In this document: piece by piece, positions 41,123 through 50,185 of the stretch
Layout of the letters: each line of letters starts with the position of its first letter
Position numbering within the stretch: the first letter of the stretch is position 1
Assembly (NCBI GenBank): GCA_910586705.1
Contig: CAJUJK010000016.1
Location: 1-64,000, forward strand
From: an uncultured Lachnospiraceae bacterium
Lineage (GTDB): Bacteria > Bacillota > Clostridia > Lachnospirales > Lachnospiraceae
Direction of reading: 5' to 3'
Length of the DNA stretch: 64,000 nt
Translations under genes and position numbers: made by a program
The notes under the pieces: generated by a model
Databases searched by the model: none
What the model was told of the DNA's origin: nothing
Seen by the model: only the letters and a program-made list of their open reading frames with translations

Positions 41123-42448
41123 TCAGCCTTTCCCGCCGATCGTCCTCCGGCAGAAAATCCACGACATCACCGCCGCGATCGTCCACCCCACAGGCCACGA
41201 GAGCCAGATGCCCGTCTCCCGCAGAAATGCCGAGAACACAAAGGCGAGAATCACGCGCAAAATCAGATCCGTAAAGGTGGATACCATAAATTCCCGCATC
41301 CGTTCCGCCCCCCGCAGCACGCCGTCCGACACCAGTTTCACAGCCGCCACGAAGTAGAAGGGCGATACGATCCGCAAAAAGGTCATGCCCGTCTGCAGCG
41401 CGCCGCTGCCCGTGTCCTCCAGAAAGAGCTGCATCATCATCCGCCCAAGGAAAAAGTAGAGCAGGAAAAAGGGCGCCGCCACCGCCACCGCCATCTTCAT
41501 CCCGGCAAGGAACCCGTCCCTGATCCGTTCCCTGCGCCCGGCTCCGAGATTCTGCGCCGCAAAGCCGGACACCCCGTTTCCCAGCGTGGTAAAGCCTGTG
41601 ATGACAAAGGTATTGAGCCGGATCGCCGCCGAATATCCGGCAATCACGCCCGAACCATACGAGTTGACCAGTCCTTGTATAAAAATATTGCCCACGGACA
41701 CGAAACTCTGCTGCAAAATGCTCGGCACCGCGATCAGACTGATTTTCTTTAAGAGGGAGAAGGAAAAGAGCGGCGGTTTCCCCTCGCATCTGATTTCTCC
41801 CAGTCTCCTTGCAAATGTCAGCAAAGCCAGTATGCAGGCGATGCCCTGCGCGATAAAGGTTGCCCATGCCACGCCTGCCACACCCCATGAAAACCCGGCG
41901 ACAAACAGAAAATCCAGCGCGATGTTCCCAAGCGAGGAGCCGATCAGAAAATAGAGCGGTGTGGTGGAATCCCCCAGCGAATTAAACATGCCCGTCGTCA
42001 CATTATACAAAAAAAGAAAGACAAAGCCGCCTATATAAATCTTCAGGTAAAGCGCTCCGTCCCCAAAAATATTTTCGGGCGTCCGTATCATGTGCATCAT
42101 CGCCGGGGTTGTGTAAAGCCCCGCCGCCGTCAGAACCGCCGAGAGAACGGTTCCCGTGAGCAGAATCGTGGTCACAGCCGTCCGCACCTTACTGTAAGCC
42201 CTCGCCCCGAACAACTGCGAGAGAACGACCGAGCAGCCGATATTGCTCCCCACCGCCACCGCCATGAAGATCATGGTAATCGGGTAGGAGGCTCCCACCG
42301 CCGCCAGCGCGTCCTCGCCCGCGAACTTTCCGGCGATCATGCTGTCCGCCATATTGTAAAACTGTTGAAACACCACGCTGATAAACATGGGCAGCGTGTA
42401 CCTGACTAACGTTTTTTGTGGCTCTCCCTCCGTTAAATCCTGAATCAT
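41123..42448 (-). CDS. MATE family efflux transporter
   Basis: 441 residues with about 12 predicted membrane helices in two related halves. It opens MIQDLTEGEPQKTLVRYTLP and has FQQFYNMADSMIAGKFAGED in helix 1-2 and YSAAIRLNTFVITGFTTLGN, LGAGRRERIRDGF in the second half, the MATE/DinF-type multidrug Na+ or H+ antiporter pattern. ATG 42448 follows GGGAGG. Substrate unknown. The spacing to coaBC (about 85 bases) leaves co-transcription open. Confidence 0.93.
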   Translation of the reverse strand: MIQDLTEGEPQKTLVRYTLPMFISVVFQQFYNMADSMIAGKFAGEDALAAVGASYPITMIFMAVAVGSNIGCSVVLSQLFGARAYSKVRTAVTTILLTGTVLSAVLTAAGLYTTPAMMHMIRTPENIFGDGALYLKIYIGGFVFLFLYNVTTGMFNSLGDSTTPLYFLIGSSLGNIALDFLFVAGFSWGVAGVAWATFIAQGIACILALLTFARRLGEIRCEGKPPLFSFSLLKKISLIAVPSILQQSFVSVGNIFIQGLVNSYGSGVIAGYSAAIRLNTFVITGFTTLGNGVSGFAAQNLGAGRRERIRDGFLAGMKMAVAVAAPFFLLYFFLGRMMMQLFLEDTGSGALQTGMTFLRIVSPFYFVAAVKLVSDGVLRGAERMREFMVSTFTDLILRVILAFVFSAFLRETGIWLSWPVGWTIAAVMSWIFCRRTIGGKG

Positions 42449-42533
42449 ATTGTGCCTCCCTTCGCTGCGGCTGTGCGCTGGCGCATATCTTATGTCAACC
42501 AATCTTCATCCGCCGCCTCCCGCTGTCGCCATG

Positions 42534-43721
42534 TCACAGAGCGGACAGCCTGTCAAGCAACCGATCCGCCACTTCCTCTTTGGAAAGAAGCGGCAGTTCC
42601 TCCGTCCTCTCCTTCGTGAGCAGCGTCACCACATTGGTGTCCGTGCCGAAACCCGCGCCCTCCTGCTTTAAGTTGTTCGCCACAATCATATCAATCTTTT
42701 TCTTTTCCAGTTTGGCCAGAGAATTTTCCAGCAGATGCTCCGTCTCCATGGAAAAGCCGCATAAAACCTGCCCCGCCCGGCGATGCGCCCCAAGCCACGC
42801 CAGTATGTCCTCCGTGCGCTCCAGTTCCACAGACAGCTCCTCATCCTTCTTCTTCAGCTTTTCATCCGCCGTCACAAGAGGACGGTAATCCGCCACCGCC
42901 GCCGCCTTGATTATGATATCCTGTTCCGCAGCCACGTCCTTGACCGCCTGCGCCATATCCGCCGCAGAGACGACAGGCACCACCTGTACACCCATGGGCG
43001 GAGTCAGCTCCACTTTCCCCGACACAAGTGTCACATCCGCACCGCGCCGCACCGCCGCCGCCGCAACGGCATATCCCATCTTCCCTGTGGAATGATTGCT
43101 GATATACCGCACAGGATCAAGCTTTTCCCGTGTGGGTCCCGCCGTGACCAGCACCTTTTTCCCCGCCAGATCTTTGGGCGTAAGCGCCCGGAGAACCGCC
43201 TCAAACAAAACATCCGGCTCCGGCATTTTTCCTTCCCCGGTATCCCCGCACGCCAGATAACCGCACGCCGGGATGACCACCTCCATGCCGTAGTTTTTAA
43301 GCGTGCTGATATTATCCTGCACAACCTGATTCTGGTACATCCTTGTATTCATCGCCGGCGCGAAAATCTTCGGGCACTGACAGGCGAGAAGCGTGGTCGT
43401 CAGCATATCGTCCGCAATCCCGTGCGCTGCCTTGGCAATCACATTGGCAGAAGCCGGCGCCACTAAAAACACGTCCGTCTGCTTTGCCAGAGACACGTGC
43501 TCCACCTGAAACTCAAAATTTCGGTCGAACGTGTCAACCAGACACCTGTTCCCCGTCAGGGACTCAAAGGTGATGGGATTGATGAAGTTCGTGGCGTTTT
43601 TCGTCATAATCACCGTCACATCCGCCTGCTTCTTCCTCAGCATACTGGCAAGGGATGCGATCTTATAAGCCGCAATGCTTCCCGTCACGCCTAGTACGAT
43701 ATGTTTGCCTTTTAATAACAT
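42534..43721 (-). CDS. coaBC: Bifunctional CoaBC: phosphopantothenoylcysteine decarboxylase / synthetase
   Basis: 395 residues. CoaC half (1-180): GVTGSIAAYKIASLASMLRK, catalytic His in the EHVSLAKQTD segment, PAMNTRMYQNQVVQDN and CGYLACGDTGEGKMPEP. CoaB half (about 185-395): VLVTAGPTREKLDPVRYISN and a downstream AAVADYRP, IVANNLKQEGAGFGTDTN. It joins cysteine to 4'-phosphopantothenate and decarboxylates the product in CoA synthesis. It belongs with coaX and a likely pantothenate transporter upstream. Confidence 0.97.
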   Translation of the reverse strand: MLLKGKHIVLGVTGSIAAYKIASLASMLRKKQADVTVIMTKNATNFINPITFESLTGNRCLVDTFDRNFEFQVEHVSLAKQTDVFLVAPASANVIAKAAHGIADDMLTTTLLACQCPKIFAPAMNTRMYQNQVVQDNISTLKNYGMEVVIPACGYLACGDTGEGKMPEPDVLFEAVLRALTPKDLAGKKVLVTAGPTREKLDPVRYISNHSTGKMGYAVAAAAVRRGADVTLVSGKVELTPPMGVQVVPVVSAADMAQAVKDVAAEQDIIIKAAAVADYRPLVTADEKLKKKDEELSVELERTEDILAWLGAHRRAGQVLCGFSMETEHLLENSLAKLEKKKIDMIVANNLKQEGAGFGTDTNVVTLLTKERTEELPLLSKEEVADRLLDRLSAL

Positions 43722-43807
43722 GCGCTATTCCCTCCCATCGCCTGTTCGCTCCGTTCCCGTCAGACACCCCGGCATCTGAAGCCCGGATCATTGTATAACA
43801 TTTGTTA

Positions 43808-44575
43808 TTATTCTATATTCCTGCGATAAATCAGCCCAAGCCCCTTCAGGGTAAGCTCGTTATCGCACACAATTTTTCTCTTACAGTGTGGAACGATGCT
43901 CTCCGCAAGCCCGCCCGTCGCCACCACCGGCGCTTCGTAGCCCAGCTCGTCATAAATCCGCTCGATCATGCCGTCCAGACATGCTGCCTGTCCCATCACG
44001 ATTCCGCTCTTCATACAGTCGATGGTATTTCTGCCGATCACCTTCTTCGGCGGCTCCAGACTGATGCGCGGAAGCTGTGAAGTGCGGTTGACGAGAGAGT
44101 CCAGAGATACCTTCACCCCCGGCAGGATCATGCCGCCGATATAGTTCTTCCTGTCGTCCACCACGCTGATGGTGGTGGCAGTACCCATGTCGATCATAAT
44201 GATCGGCGCCCCGTAATAGTGCAGCCCCGCCACCGCGTTGACTACCAGATCCGACCCGAGCTGCGCCGGGTTGTCCATCAGAATGTTTAAGCCTGTCTTA
44301 AGCCCCGGCCCCACCACAAGCGGGGTCTGGTGAAACAGCTTTTCCAGACTGGATTTCACGATATTGTTGAGGGGAGGCACGACGGAGGAGATAATGCTCC
44401 CGGTGATGTCCTCCACACCGATGCGGTAGAGATCAAATAACGCCCGAAATTCTACCACATACTCCAGTTCCGTGTTCGCCTGATTGGTGGAGACGCGCTC
44501 CACGAAGCACACTTTCTCCCCGTCCATACAACCGATGACAATGTTTGTGTTGCCGATGTCAACTGCTAAAATCAT
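43808..44575 (-). CDS. coaX: Type III pantothenate kinase
   Basis: 255 residues of the ASKHA fold. MILAVDIGNTNIVIGCMDGE, a middle DLVVNAVAGLHYYGAPIIMI and IMIDMGTATTISVVDD, then GGMILPGVKVSLDSLVNRTS and ATGGLAESI are CoaX motifs. It phosphorylates pantothenate, the first step of CoA synthesis, and is insensitive to CoA feedback. The ATG follows CAGGGAAACGGC. It is between the ECF pantothenate-type transporter and coaBC, which together form a supply route for CoA. Confidence 0.97.
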   Translation of the reverse strand: MILAVDIGNTNIVIGCMDGEKVCFVERVSTNQANTELEYVVEFRALFDLYRIGVEDITGSIISSVVPPLNNIVKSSLEKLFHQTPLVVGPGLKTGLNILMDNPAQLGSDLVVNAVAGLHYYGAPIIMIDMGTATTISVVDDRKNYIGGMILPGVKVSLDSLVNRTSQLPRISLEPPKKVIGRNTIDCMKSGIVMGQAACLDGMIERIYDELGYEAPVVATGGLAESIVPHCKRKIVCDNELTLKGLGLIYRRNIE

Positions 44576-44596
44576 GCCGTTTCCCTGCCTTTTTGT

Positions 44597-44750
44597 ATTG
44601 TACTCGCAAACCCGCGCTTTCGCGCTCTACATCCGCCTTCGTCGGACGTTTGCTCATTTTCGCCGCCGAAAAGCAAATGCCTGCTTCGCTGTCGCTTGCT
44701 TTTCTTTCGCGGCTTCTATATTGTACTCGCAAAGCAAATGCCTGCTTCGG
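44597..44750. repeat. Intergenic repeat family B, full copy plus truncated tandem copy
   Basis: Starts TACTCGCAAACCCGCGCTTT, shares most of 18243-18360 including the GTCCGA-type hairpin arms and the AAAGCAAATGCC / GCTTGCTTTTC stem. At 44718 a second copy restarts (TATTGTACTCGCAAA) but jumps directly to the CAAATGCCTGCTTCG portion, an internal deletion form. Confidence 0.75.
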
Positions 44751-45617
44751 TCACGCTTTCCTTGCCGCCAGCAGCGCGGCGTCCTCCGCCTCGTGGCTCT
44801 TATTCGCGTACAGAGGCTTCACCCTTGTCAGCGCCAGACCGACGCCCGTCACAATAATCGCCGCGACCACAGCCTCCACCACGCCGTTGAATGCCACCAC
44901 GCCCAGAATAACGTCCAGCACCGCGTCGCCCGCCACGCCCATGGCATTCGCGTAGGCGTCCTTATACAGAATGAAAATGCCGCTCATCACAAAGAGCGTA
45001 TTGGTAAACGCGCCTGCAAGCCCCGCATAGGAGAGCGCAATATTGGCAGATGCCTTTTTCAATCCGCCTGCGGTCAGCGCTGCCATGAGCGCCGCTCCCA
45101 CCACCAGACCGATCACCGTGCAGACAACCGCGCTCAGTGCCTCCGGGAACAGCCGCATCAGGAACGCCCTGACAGAGACGAATAATATAACAGATGCTAT
45201 CAAATCTACGGCAATCTTTCCCGCCTTGTTGTCGCCCTTCACGATCCTGCGGATCAGGAGCCATACAAAGTAGGGAACCACGCCGACTAAAATACGCGGC
45301 ACAAAACAGATGTACAGGCTCTTAAAGATACCCGACACCCCCGCAACCTGATAGGCTAAGACCGGCGAGAACACAAACGCCGAAGCCGTAGCCGCCTTTA
45401 CTGTGTTGTTGATAAAGCTGGTGAGTCCAAATACGAATCCTAAAAATGCACCTTTCTTCGGTCCGAGAAATAGCGCTCCAAGGATCACCGGGATGTGAAT
45501 AATCGTCGCGTTGATGACTACAAGCGGAATATATCCCAGCGGTGTGAATGCCATAATCACAATTATGGCGGTGAACAGTGCCGTAAGCACAAGTTCGTAA
45601 GTCTTTTCATTTTTCAT
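44751..45617 (-). CDS. panT: ECF transporter S component, likely for pantothenate
   Basis: 288 residues with about six to eight membrane helices. The N-terminal ELVLTALFTAIIVIMAFTPL and VINATIIHIPVILGALFLGP match ECF substrate-specific subunits, which use shared EcfA/A'/T components. The adjacent coaX and coaBC genes make pantothenate the most likely vitamin (PanT-like). The second half (about 170-270) is longer than a minimal S component and adds extra helices. An AGGAGG-type site and a promoter with a palindromic operator precede it. Confidence 0.75.
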   Translation of the reverse strand: MKNEKTYELVLTALFTAIIVIMAFTPLGYIPLVVINATIIHIPVILGALFLGPKKGAFLGFVFGLTSFINNTVKAATASAFVFSPVLAYQVAGVSGIFKSLYICFVPRILVGVVPYFVWLLIRRIVKGDNKAGKIAVDLIASVILFVSVRAFLMRLFPEALSAVVCTVIGLVVGAALMAALTAGGLKKASANIALSYAGLAGAFTNTLFVMSGIFILYKDAYANAMGVAGDAVLDVILGVVAFNGVVEAVVAAIIVTGVGLALTRVKPLYANKSHEAEDAALLAARKA

Positions 45618-45660
45618 GGTACAATCCTCCTGTTATTATTCTCATACGAGATACAATACG

Positions 45661-45694
45661 GTGGTATCATACCACATTGCTGTTTCCTTTACAA
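45661..45694 (-). promoter_or_regulatory. Promoter with a palindromic operator over the -10 (panT)
   Basis: On the minus strand TTGTAA (45694-45689) and TATGAT (45671-45666) with 17-base spacing. GTGGTATCATACCAC (45661-45675) is a perfect 15-bp palindrome with one central base that covers the -10 box, typical of a repressor site. Confidence 0.75.
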
Positions 45695-45725
45695 TAAAGT
45701 TTTAAAAAACATATGTTATGTATCA

Positions 45726-45755
45726 AAAAAAAGACAGCCCGGCGGACTGTCTTTT
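45726..45755 (-). terminator. Terminator after rubrerythrin
   Basis: AAAAGACAG (45729-45737) pairs with CTGTCTTTT (45747-45755); the long A-run at 45725-45732 gives a U-tract on the minus-strand transcript. Confidence 0.85.
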
Positions 45756-45763
45756 CTCGCTTT

Positions 45764-46303
45764 TTAATAATTCTCCGGCTTCACCTGAAAATAGGACTGG
45801 GGGTGTTTGCACACGGGGCAGAGCTCGGGCGCTTTCTTCCCGATCACGATATGACCGCAGTTTAAGCATTGCCATACGCAGTCGCCGTCCTTGGAGAACA
45901 CAACGCCGTCCTCGATGTTCTGGATCAGCTTGCGGTATCTCTCCTCGTGCTCCTTCTCGATCTTTGCCACACCCTCAAAGAGCAGCGCCAGCTCCTCAAA
46001 GCCCTCTTTTCTCGCATCCTCCGCAAATCCCGCGTACATGTCCGTCCACTCGTAATTCTCGCCCTCTGCCGCGTCCTGCAGATTCTCCCTCGTCCCGGGA
46101 ATCGCGCCACCGTGCAGATACTTAAACCAGATCTTGGCATGTTCCTTCTCGTTTGCCGCCGTCTCCGCGAAGATATTTGCCATCTGCACATACCCGTCCT
46201 TCTTTGCCTTGGACGCATAGTAAGTATACTTCGTGTACGCCTGCGATTCCCCGGCAAACGCCGCCAGCAGGTTCTTTTCTGTCTTTGTTCCTTTTAAATC
46301 CAT
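45764..46303 (-). CDS. rbr: Rubrerythrin
   Basis: 179 residues. The N-terminal four-helix ferritin-like domain (1-140) carries the di-iron ligands in AFAGESQAYTKY, ETAANEKEHAKIWF and AKIEKEHEERY; the C-terminal rubredoxin-like domain has CLNCGH and CPVCKH for a single iron. It reduces hydrogen peroxide with electrons from rubredoxin and protects anaerobes from oxygen. AGGAGGGG lies seven bases before the ATG. A single-gene unit between purC (divergent) and the CoA group. Confidence 0.98.
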   Translation of the reverse strand: MDLKGTKTEKNLLAAFAGESQAYTKYTYYASKAKKDGYVQMANIFAETAANEKEHAKIWFKYLHGGAIPGTRENLQDAAEGENYEWTDMYAGFAEDARKEGFEELALLFEGVAKIEKEHEERYRKLIQNIEDGVVFSKDGDCVWQCLNCGHIVIGKKAPELCPVCKHPQSYFQVKPENY

Positions 46304-46390
46304 AACAGCCCCTCCTTTTTTATCAGTGTTACCATTTTACGCCAAATCTTTTCAAATGTCACGAAAAAGTCGAAAAAATCCATGAACCTG

Positions 46391-46419
46391 TTGTCAATCC
46401 CTTTACATTAGTTTAGTAT
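46391..46419 (+). promoter_or_regulatory. Promoter for purC
   Basis: TTGTCA (46391-46396) and TAGTAT (46414-46419) with a 17-base spacer, about 64 bases before the start. I saw no PurR box or purine riboswitch in this leader. Confidence 0.65.
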
Positions 46420-46438
46420 AGTGTCTAGGAAAGTATCG

Positions 46439-46459
46439 TTTGCAGCGCCATGCTGCAAA
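46439..46459 (+). promoter_or_regulatory. Hairpin in the purC leader
   Basis: TTTGCAGC (46439-46446) and GCTGCAAA (46452-46459) form a perfect 8-bp stem 24 bases before the start codon, in front of the AAAGGA ribosome binding site. A role is unproven. Confidence 0.4.
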
Positions 46460-46482
46460 ATCCACAAAGAGAAAGGAACGCC

Positions 46483-47343
46483 ATGAAACCTATCAAAGAA
46501 GGAAAAGTACGTGAAATCTATGACAACGGCGACAGCCTGATCATGGTCGCAACCGACCGGATCAGCTGTTTCGACGTAATTTTAAAGAATCAGGTGACCA
46601 AAAAAGGCACGGTTCTGACCCAGATGTCCAAATTCTGGTTCGACATGACAAGCGATATCCTGCCCAACCACATGATTTCCGTGGATGTAAAGGACATGCC
46701 CGAGTTTTTCAGACAGGAAAAATTTGACGGCAACAGTATGCTCTGCAAAAAGCTTGACATGCTCCCCATCGAGTGTATCGTCCGGGGCTATATCACAGGC
46801 AGCGGCTGGGCAAGCTACCAGAAAGACGGTACGGTCTGCGGCATCACGCTTCCCGAGGGGCTGAAGGAATCGGACAAACTGCCCGAGCCCATCTACACGC
46901 CCTCCACCAAGGCGGAGATCGGCGACCACGATGAAAATATCTCCTATGAGCAGAGCGTGGATTATCTGGAGAAACGTTTCCCCGGCAAGGGAGAAGAGTA
47001 CGCCGCGAAGCTGCGGGACTACACCATCGCCCTCTATAAGAAGTGCGCGGAATACGCCCTGACCCGGGGCATTATCATAGCGGACACGAAATTCGAGTTC
47101 GGACTGGACGAGAACGGCAATATTGTACTTGGCGACGAGATGCTGACCCCCGACAGTTCCCGTTTCTGGCCTGCCCAAGGCTACGAACCGGGACACAGCC
47201 AGCCCTCCTTCGACAAGCAGTTCGCCAGAGACTGGCTGAAAGCCAACGAGGGGCATGACTGGACGCTGCCCGATGAGATTGTGCAGAAGACGATCGACAA
47301 GTATCTGCAGGGGTATGAACTTTTGACAGGTACAAAACTGTAG
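46483..47343 (+). CDS. purC: Phosphoribosylaminoimidazole-succinocarboxamide synthase
   Basis: 286 residues, the longer SAICAR synthetase form. KEGKVREIYDNGDSLIMVAT, CIVRGYITGSGWASYQKDGT and FGLDENGNIVLGDEMLTPDS match PurC. It joins aspartate to CAIR in purine synthesis. ATG 46483 follows AAAGGA; the open frame 11 codons upstream lacks a site. It is isolated from other pur genes here and is followed by a strong terminator. Confidence 0.97.
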   Translation: MKPIKEGKVREIYDNGDSLIMVATDRISCFDVILKNQVTKKGTVLTQMSKFWFDMTSDILPNHMISVDVKDMPEFFRQEKFDGNSMLCKKLDMLPIECIVRGYITGSGWASYQKDGTVCGITLPEGLKESDKLPEPIYTPSTKAEIGDHDENISYEQSVDYLEKRFPGKGEEYAAKLRDYTIALYKKCAEYALTRGIIIADTKFEFGLDENGNIVLGDEMLTPDSSRFWPAQGYEPGHSQPSFDKQFARDWLKANEGHDWTLPDEIVQKTIDKYLQGYELLTGTKL

Positions 47344-47393
47344 CAAATCGGGCGCCGGCGCGCTCGATACACAGAATGATTTACACGATCCGC

Positions 47394-47428
47394 AAAATGG
47401 CAGCCGGTTTCATAACGGCTGCCATTTT
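47394..47428. terminator. Bidirectional terminator (purC / deacetylase gene)
   Basis: AAAATGGCAGCCG (47394-47406) pairs perfectly with CGGCTGCCATTTT (47416-47428). A separate ATCGGGCGC/GCGCTCGAT-like hairpin (47347-47368) lies directly after the purC stop. Confidence 0.9.
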
Positions 47429-47459
47429 TATATATAGAGCGCTCTCCTGCCGCGTTTTC

Positions 47460-48929
47460 TCACCTTGCCCGCAGCAGTTCCGCAATATAAGCTGCCCTGT
47501 ATCGGAACGGCACCCGCTTTTTCTCCTCGGTCTCCGGGTAACGCCTCCACAGCGTATAGCTGTTTGGCAGCCAGCGGGAAATCTTTCTTTTGAAAGACAG
47601 AATCTTCTTCTCCAACTGCATTCTACTTTTGACCATTTTGGTCACTTCCAGACTGTCTCCATGAAAAAGCAGGTTTTTCAGAGTCTCCGGCAGTCCCTTC
47701 TCCTCCGGCGGCAGAATTTCCAATTCGGTGATCCCCCAGAAGACGCCTTCCCACGCCTCGATCCGAAGTGACATTTCCCGCACCCCTTCCCGCGGCGCAA
47801 ACGTGCAGAAGTTCCGCTTCCCGTCCGGTCTGATTTCCATGCGCACAGGCTCTGCGCCCGTATCAAAGGAAAAAACGGCTTCCAGTCTGTCCGCCCTGCC
47901 GCTCCCTATTGCGTATGCGGCGATACGCCCGACGGTCTGCGGCGTCTCAAAGCAGATCCACACTTTTTTCTCCACGTCATCTTCCGCCAGCTTCCAGCCG
48001 CATTCTTTCAAAACAAGCGCTTTCTCTGTCACGTCCCCGCAGTCAAACAGCTTAAAATCCCGAAGATATTCCGGATTCCCGGAAGAAGCGGACAGCGCCG
48101 CCGTATACAGAAGATTGTCCGTATTTCTCCGAAAAAACACCTCGTCAATATTGATGATCTCATCAGCCTTCTGCCATGCCTCCTGCGACTGGTAGCGCCG
48201 CAGCGCCCGGTAGAAAACGTTCTGTGAAAGGCGCGGGGTCGCACACTCCTTTGGCATGGCAAAGCGCAGTTCCTCCTCCGCCGTATAAGGCGACTGCGAA
48301 AGCCACGAAAGCACAGTCTGTTTTCTCGGCAGTTCAAAAAAGTCTGGTCTTCCCCTCCACACGCCGTCATAGCCAAAGCGTTTTAACACCAGCGGACGGT
48401 AAGAGGCATCCTGTCTGAAAAGTTCTCCCAGACATTCCTCCGTAAGTAAGGACGTCGCCTTGTGATCCGCATGTCCGTCAAAATCCACCACGAGCAATAT
48501 CTCCGCACGCACCCCGGCAATCACATCTTTCAAATCCTGCTTGAAATCCTCTCTCCGATACGCACTGTGTCTGCCCGACCTCGTATAACGGTAATCCGCG
48601 TGCCCCTTCAGACCATAGGTTTCTATCCGCCCCGCCATCGAGACAAGAGCCCTGTCCCCGTTCTGGTGATACAAGTGCCCTCCGTCCCGCCAGCCGTCCC
48701 CGTAACCGAGGAAGATCATATGGCTTTCTTCCATCCCGGCAAATTCCTTCAGCACGCGCACCGACTCCCGCAGGCGCGCCTCCCCCTCGTGGGGAAAGAA
48801 ATCGCCGTTCGTCGTATAAACCACATATGCGTCATACTCTTTATTCCGCGCAAGCGTCCGCAAAAGCCCGCCGCCCACAAGCAGTTCGTCGTCCTGATGC
48901 GGTACAATCAGCAAAATCTTCTCTTTCAA
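47460..48929 (-). CDS. PIG-L family deacetylase with a C-terminal extension
   Basis: 489 residues. The N-terminal PIG-L/LmbE domain (1-about 200) begins ILLIVPHQDDELLVGGGLLR, with zinc-binding His and Asp, and has DFDGHADHKATS as the second metal motif. The family removes N-acetyl groups from sugars such as GlcNAc-phosphatidylinositol or bacillithiol/mycothiol precursors. Residues 250-450 form a beta-rich region that could bind carbohydrate; the end is basic and rich in Arg/Lys. The start codon is TTG with AGGAGG five bases upstream. No signal peptide is seen. Substrate unknown. Confidence 0.85.
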   Translation of the reverse strand: MKEKILLIVPHQDDELLVGGGLLRTLARNKEYDAYVVYTTNGDFFPHEGEARLRESVRVLKEFAGMEESHMIFLGYGDGWRDGGHLYHQNGDRALVSMAGRIETYGLKGHADYRYTRSGRHSAYRREDFKQDLKDVIAGVRAEILLVVDFDGHADHKATSLLTEECLGELFRQDASYRPLVLKRFGYDGVWRGRPDFFELPRKQTVLSWLSQSPYTAEEELRFAMPKECATPRLSQNVFYRALRRYQSQEAWQKADEIINIDEVFFRRNTDNLLYTAALSASSGNPEYLRDFKLFDCGDVTEKALVLKECGWKLAEDDVEKKVWICFETPQTVGRIAAYAIGSGRADRLEAVFSFDTGAEPVRMEIRPDGKRNFCTFAPREGVREMSLRIEAWEGVFWGITELEILPPEEKGLPETLKNLLFHGDSLEVTKMVKSRMQLEKKILSFKRKISRWLPNSYTLWRRYPETEEKKRVPFRYRAAYIAELLRAR

Positions 48930-49048
48930 TCAAACCTCCTGTCAGCGCTTTGTATATTTGTCTAGTATAACATTCAGTCCGTATTTTATTACTTATAATA
49001 TTCTTAAGATTCTCCAAATTCTATTTTTAACATTTCATGGAATTTCAG

Positions 49049-49077
49049 TTGACTTACTGATATCATTATGGTATCAT
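49049..49077 (+). promoter_or_regulatory. Promoter of the SPFH gene
   Basis: TTGACT (49049-49054) and TATCAT (49072-49077) with 17-base spacing, 67 bases before the start. The stretch contains a repeated ATATCATTATGGTATCATTC-like pattern. Confidence 0.65.
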
Positions 49078-49144
49078 TCAAACATCAAAACAATTCAATA
49101 TCCAAGATGATACTAAAAAAGTATGCAAAAGAAAGGAAACAATT

Positions 49145-50185
49145 ATGGAAGAAAAAGTATTAAACAAAAGCAAAAACGGCATGGCAATGCTGCTCCTGTC
49201 ACTGTTTCTCTATCTGCTGGCAATCGCGGCGATGGTCGCCGGCAGCATCACAGGGCTCAGTGAGAACGGTCCCCAGAGTCCCGCGGGAATTGCCCTGTTT
49301 GTCATCGGTCTGGTCTATGCGCTTTTCGGCTGGATTCTGTTCATGGGACTTACGGTTTTAAGACCGCAGGAGGCGGTGGTGCTGACGCTGTTTGGCAAGT
49401 ACATCGGCACGCTGAAGGAAGAGGGCTTCTACTGGGTAAACCCGTTCTGCAGCGCGTTAAACCCCGCCGCGGAGACGAAACTCAAACAGAGCGGCGACGT
49501 GGACGGCGGCTCGTCGTCCCACAACCTCTTCACACTGTCCACCGGCGGACAGACCATCCAGACGGGCGGCACGAAGAAGATTTCCTTAAAGATCATGACA
49601 CTGAACAACAGCCGCCAGAAAATCAACGACTGTCTGGGCAACCCCATCGAGATCGGCATCGCCGTGATGTGGCGGGTGACGGACACCGCAAAAGCGGTAT
49701 TTAACGTAGATAACTACAAGGAATATCTGTCTCTCCAGTGTGACAGCGCGCTGCGGAACATTGTGCGGATTTACCCTTACGATGTGGCGGAAAATGTGGA
49801 CACCACCGGGGACGGACAGGCGGACGAAGGATCCCTTCGCGGTTCCAGCGAAGTGGTCGCCCAGAGAATCCGCGAGGAAATCCAGAACAAAGTAGATCAG
49901 GCGGGACTGGAGATCATTGAGGCACGGATCACTTACCTTGCCTATGCGCCCGAGATCGCCGCGGCAATGCTCCAGAGACAGCAGGCATCCGCTGTGATCG
50001 ACGCCCGCAAGATGATCGTGGACGGCGCGGTCGGTATGGTGGAGATGGCGCTGAGCCGCCTTTCCGAAAAAGAAATCGTGGAACTGGATGAGGAGCGCAA
50101 GGCTGCCATGGTATCCAATCTTCTGGTGGTGCTTTGCAGCAACCGGGACGCCCAGCCCGTTGTCAACTCCGGCAGCCTCTACTAG
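49145..50185 (+). CDS. SPFH (stomatin/prohibitin) domain membrane protein
   Basis: 346 residues: two N-terminal membrane helices (about 15-35 and 50-75), the SPFH domain (about 75-260, beginning LRPQEAVVLTLFGKYIGTLK and containing GNPIEIGIAVMWRVTDTAKA and a KNIVRIYPYD-like segment) and a helical C-terminal tail (about 230-340, YAPEIAAAMLQRQQASAVID). A Ser-rich insertion (GGSSSHNLFTLSTGGQTIQT) lies at about 115-135. SPFH proteins form membrane microdomain scaffolds. It is directly followed by a small ribbon-helix-helix gene. Confidence 0.9.
   Translation: MEEKVLNKSKNGMAMLLLSLFLYLLAIAAMVAGSITGLSENGPQSPAGIALFVIGLVYALFGWILFMGLTVLRPQEAVVLTLFGKYIGTLKEEGFYWVNPFCSALNPAAETKLKQSGDVDGGSSSHNLFTLSTGGQTIQTGGTKKISLKIMTLNNSRQKINDCLGNPIEIGIAVMWRVTDTAKAVFNVDNYKEYLSLQCDSALRNIVRIYPYDVAENVDTTGDGQADEGSLRGSSEVVAQRIREEIQNKVDQAGLEIIEARITYLAYAPEIAAAMLQRQQASAVIDARKMIVDGAVGMVEMALSRLSEKEIVELDEERKAAMVSNLLVVLCSNRDAQPVVNSGSLY

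Noticed and set aside
46582..47346. Long open frame (254 codons) on the minus strand opposite purC
   Set aside because: It is the antisense shadow of purC, lacks a ribosome binding site and has no recognisable domain.
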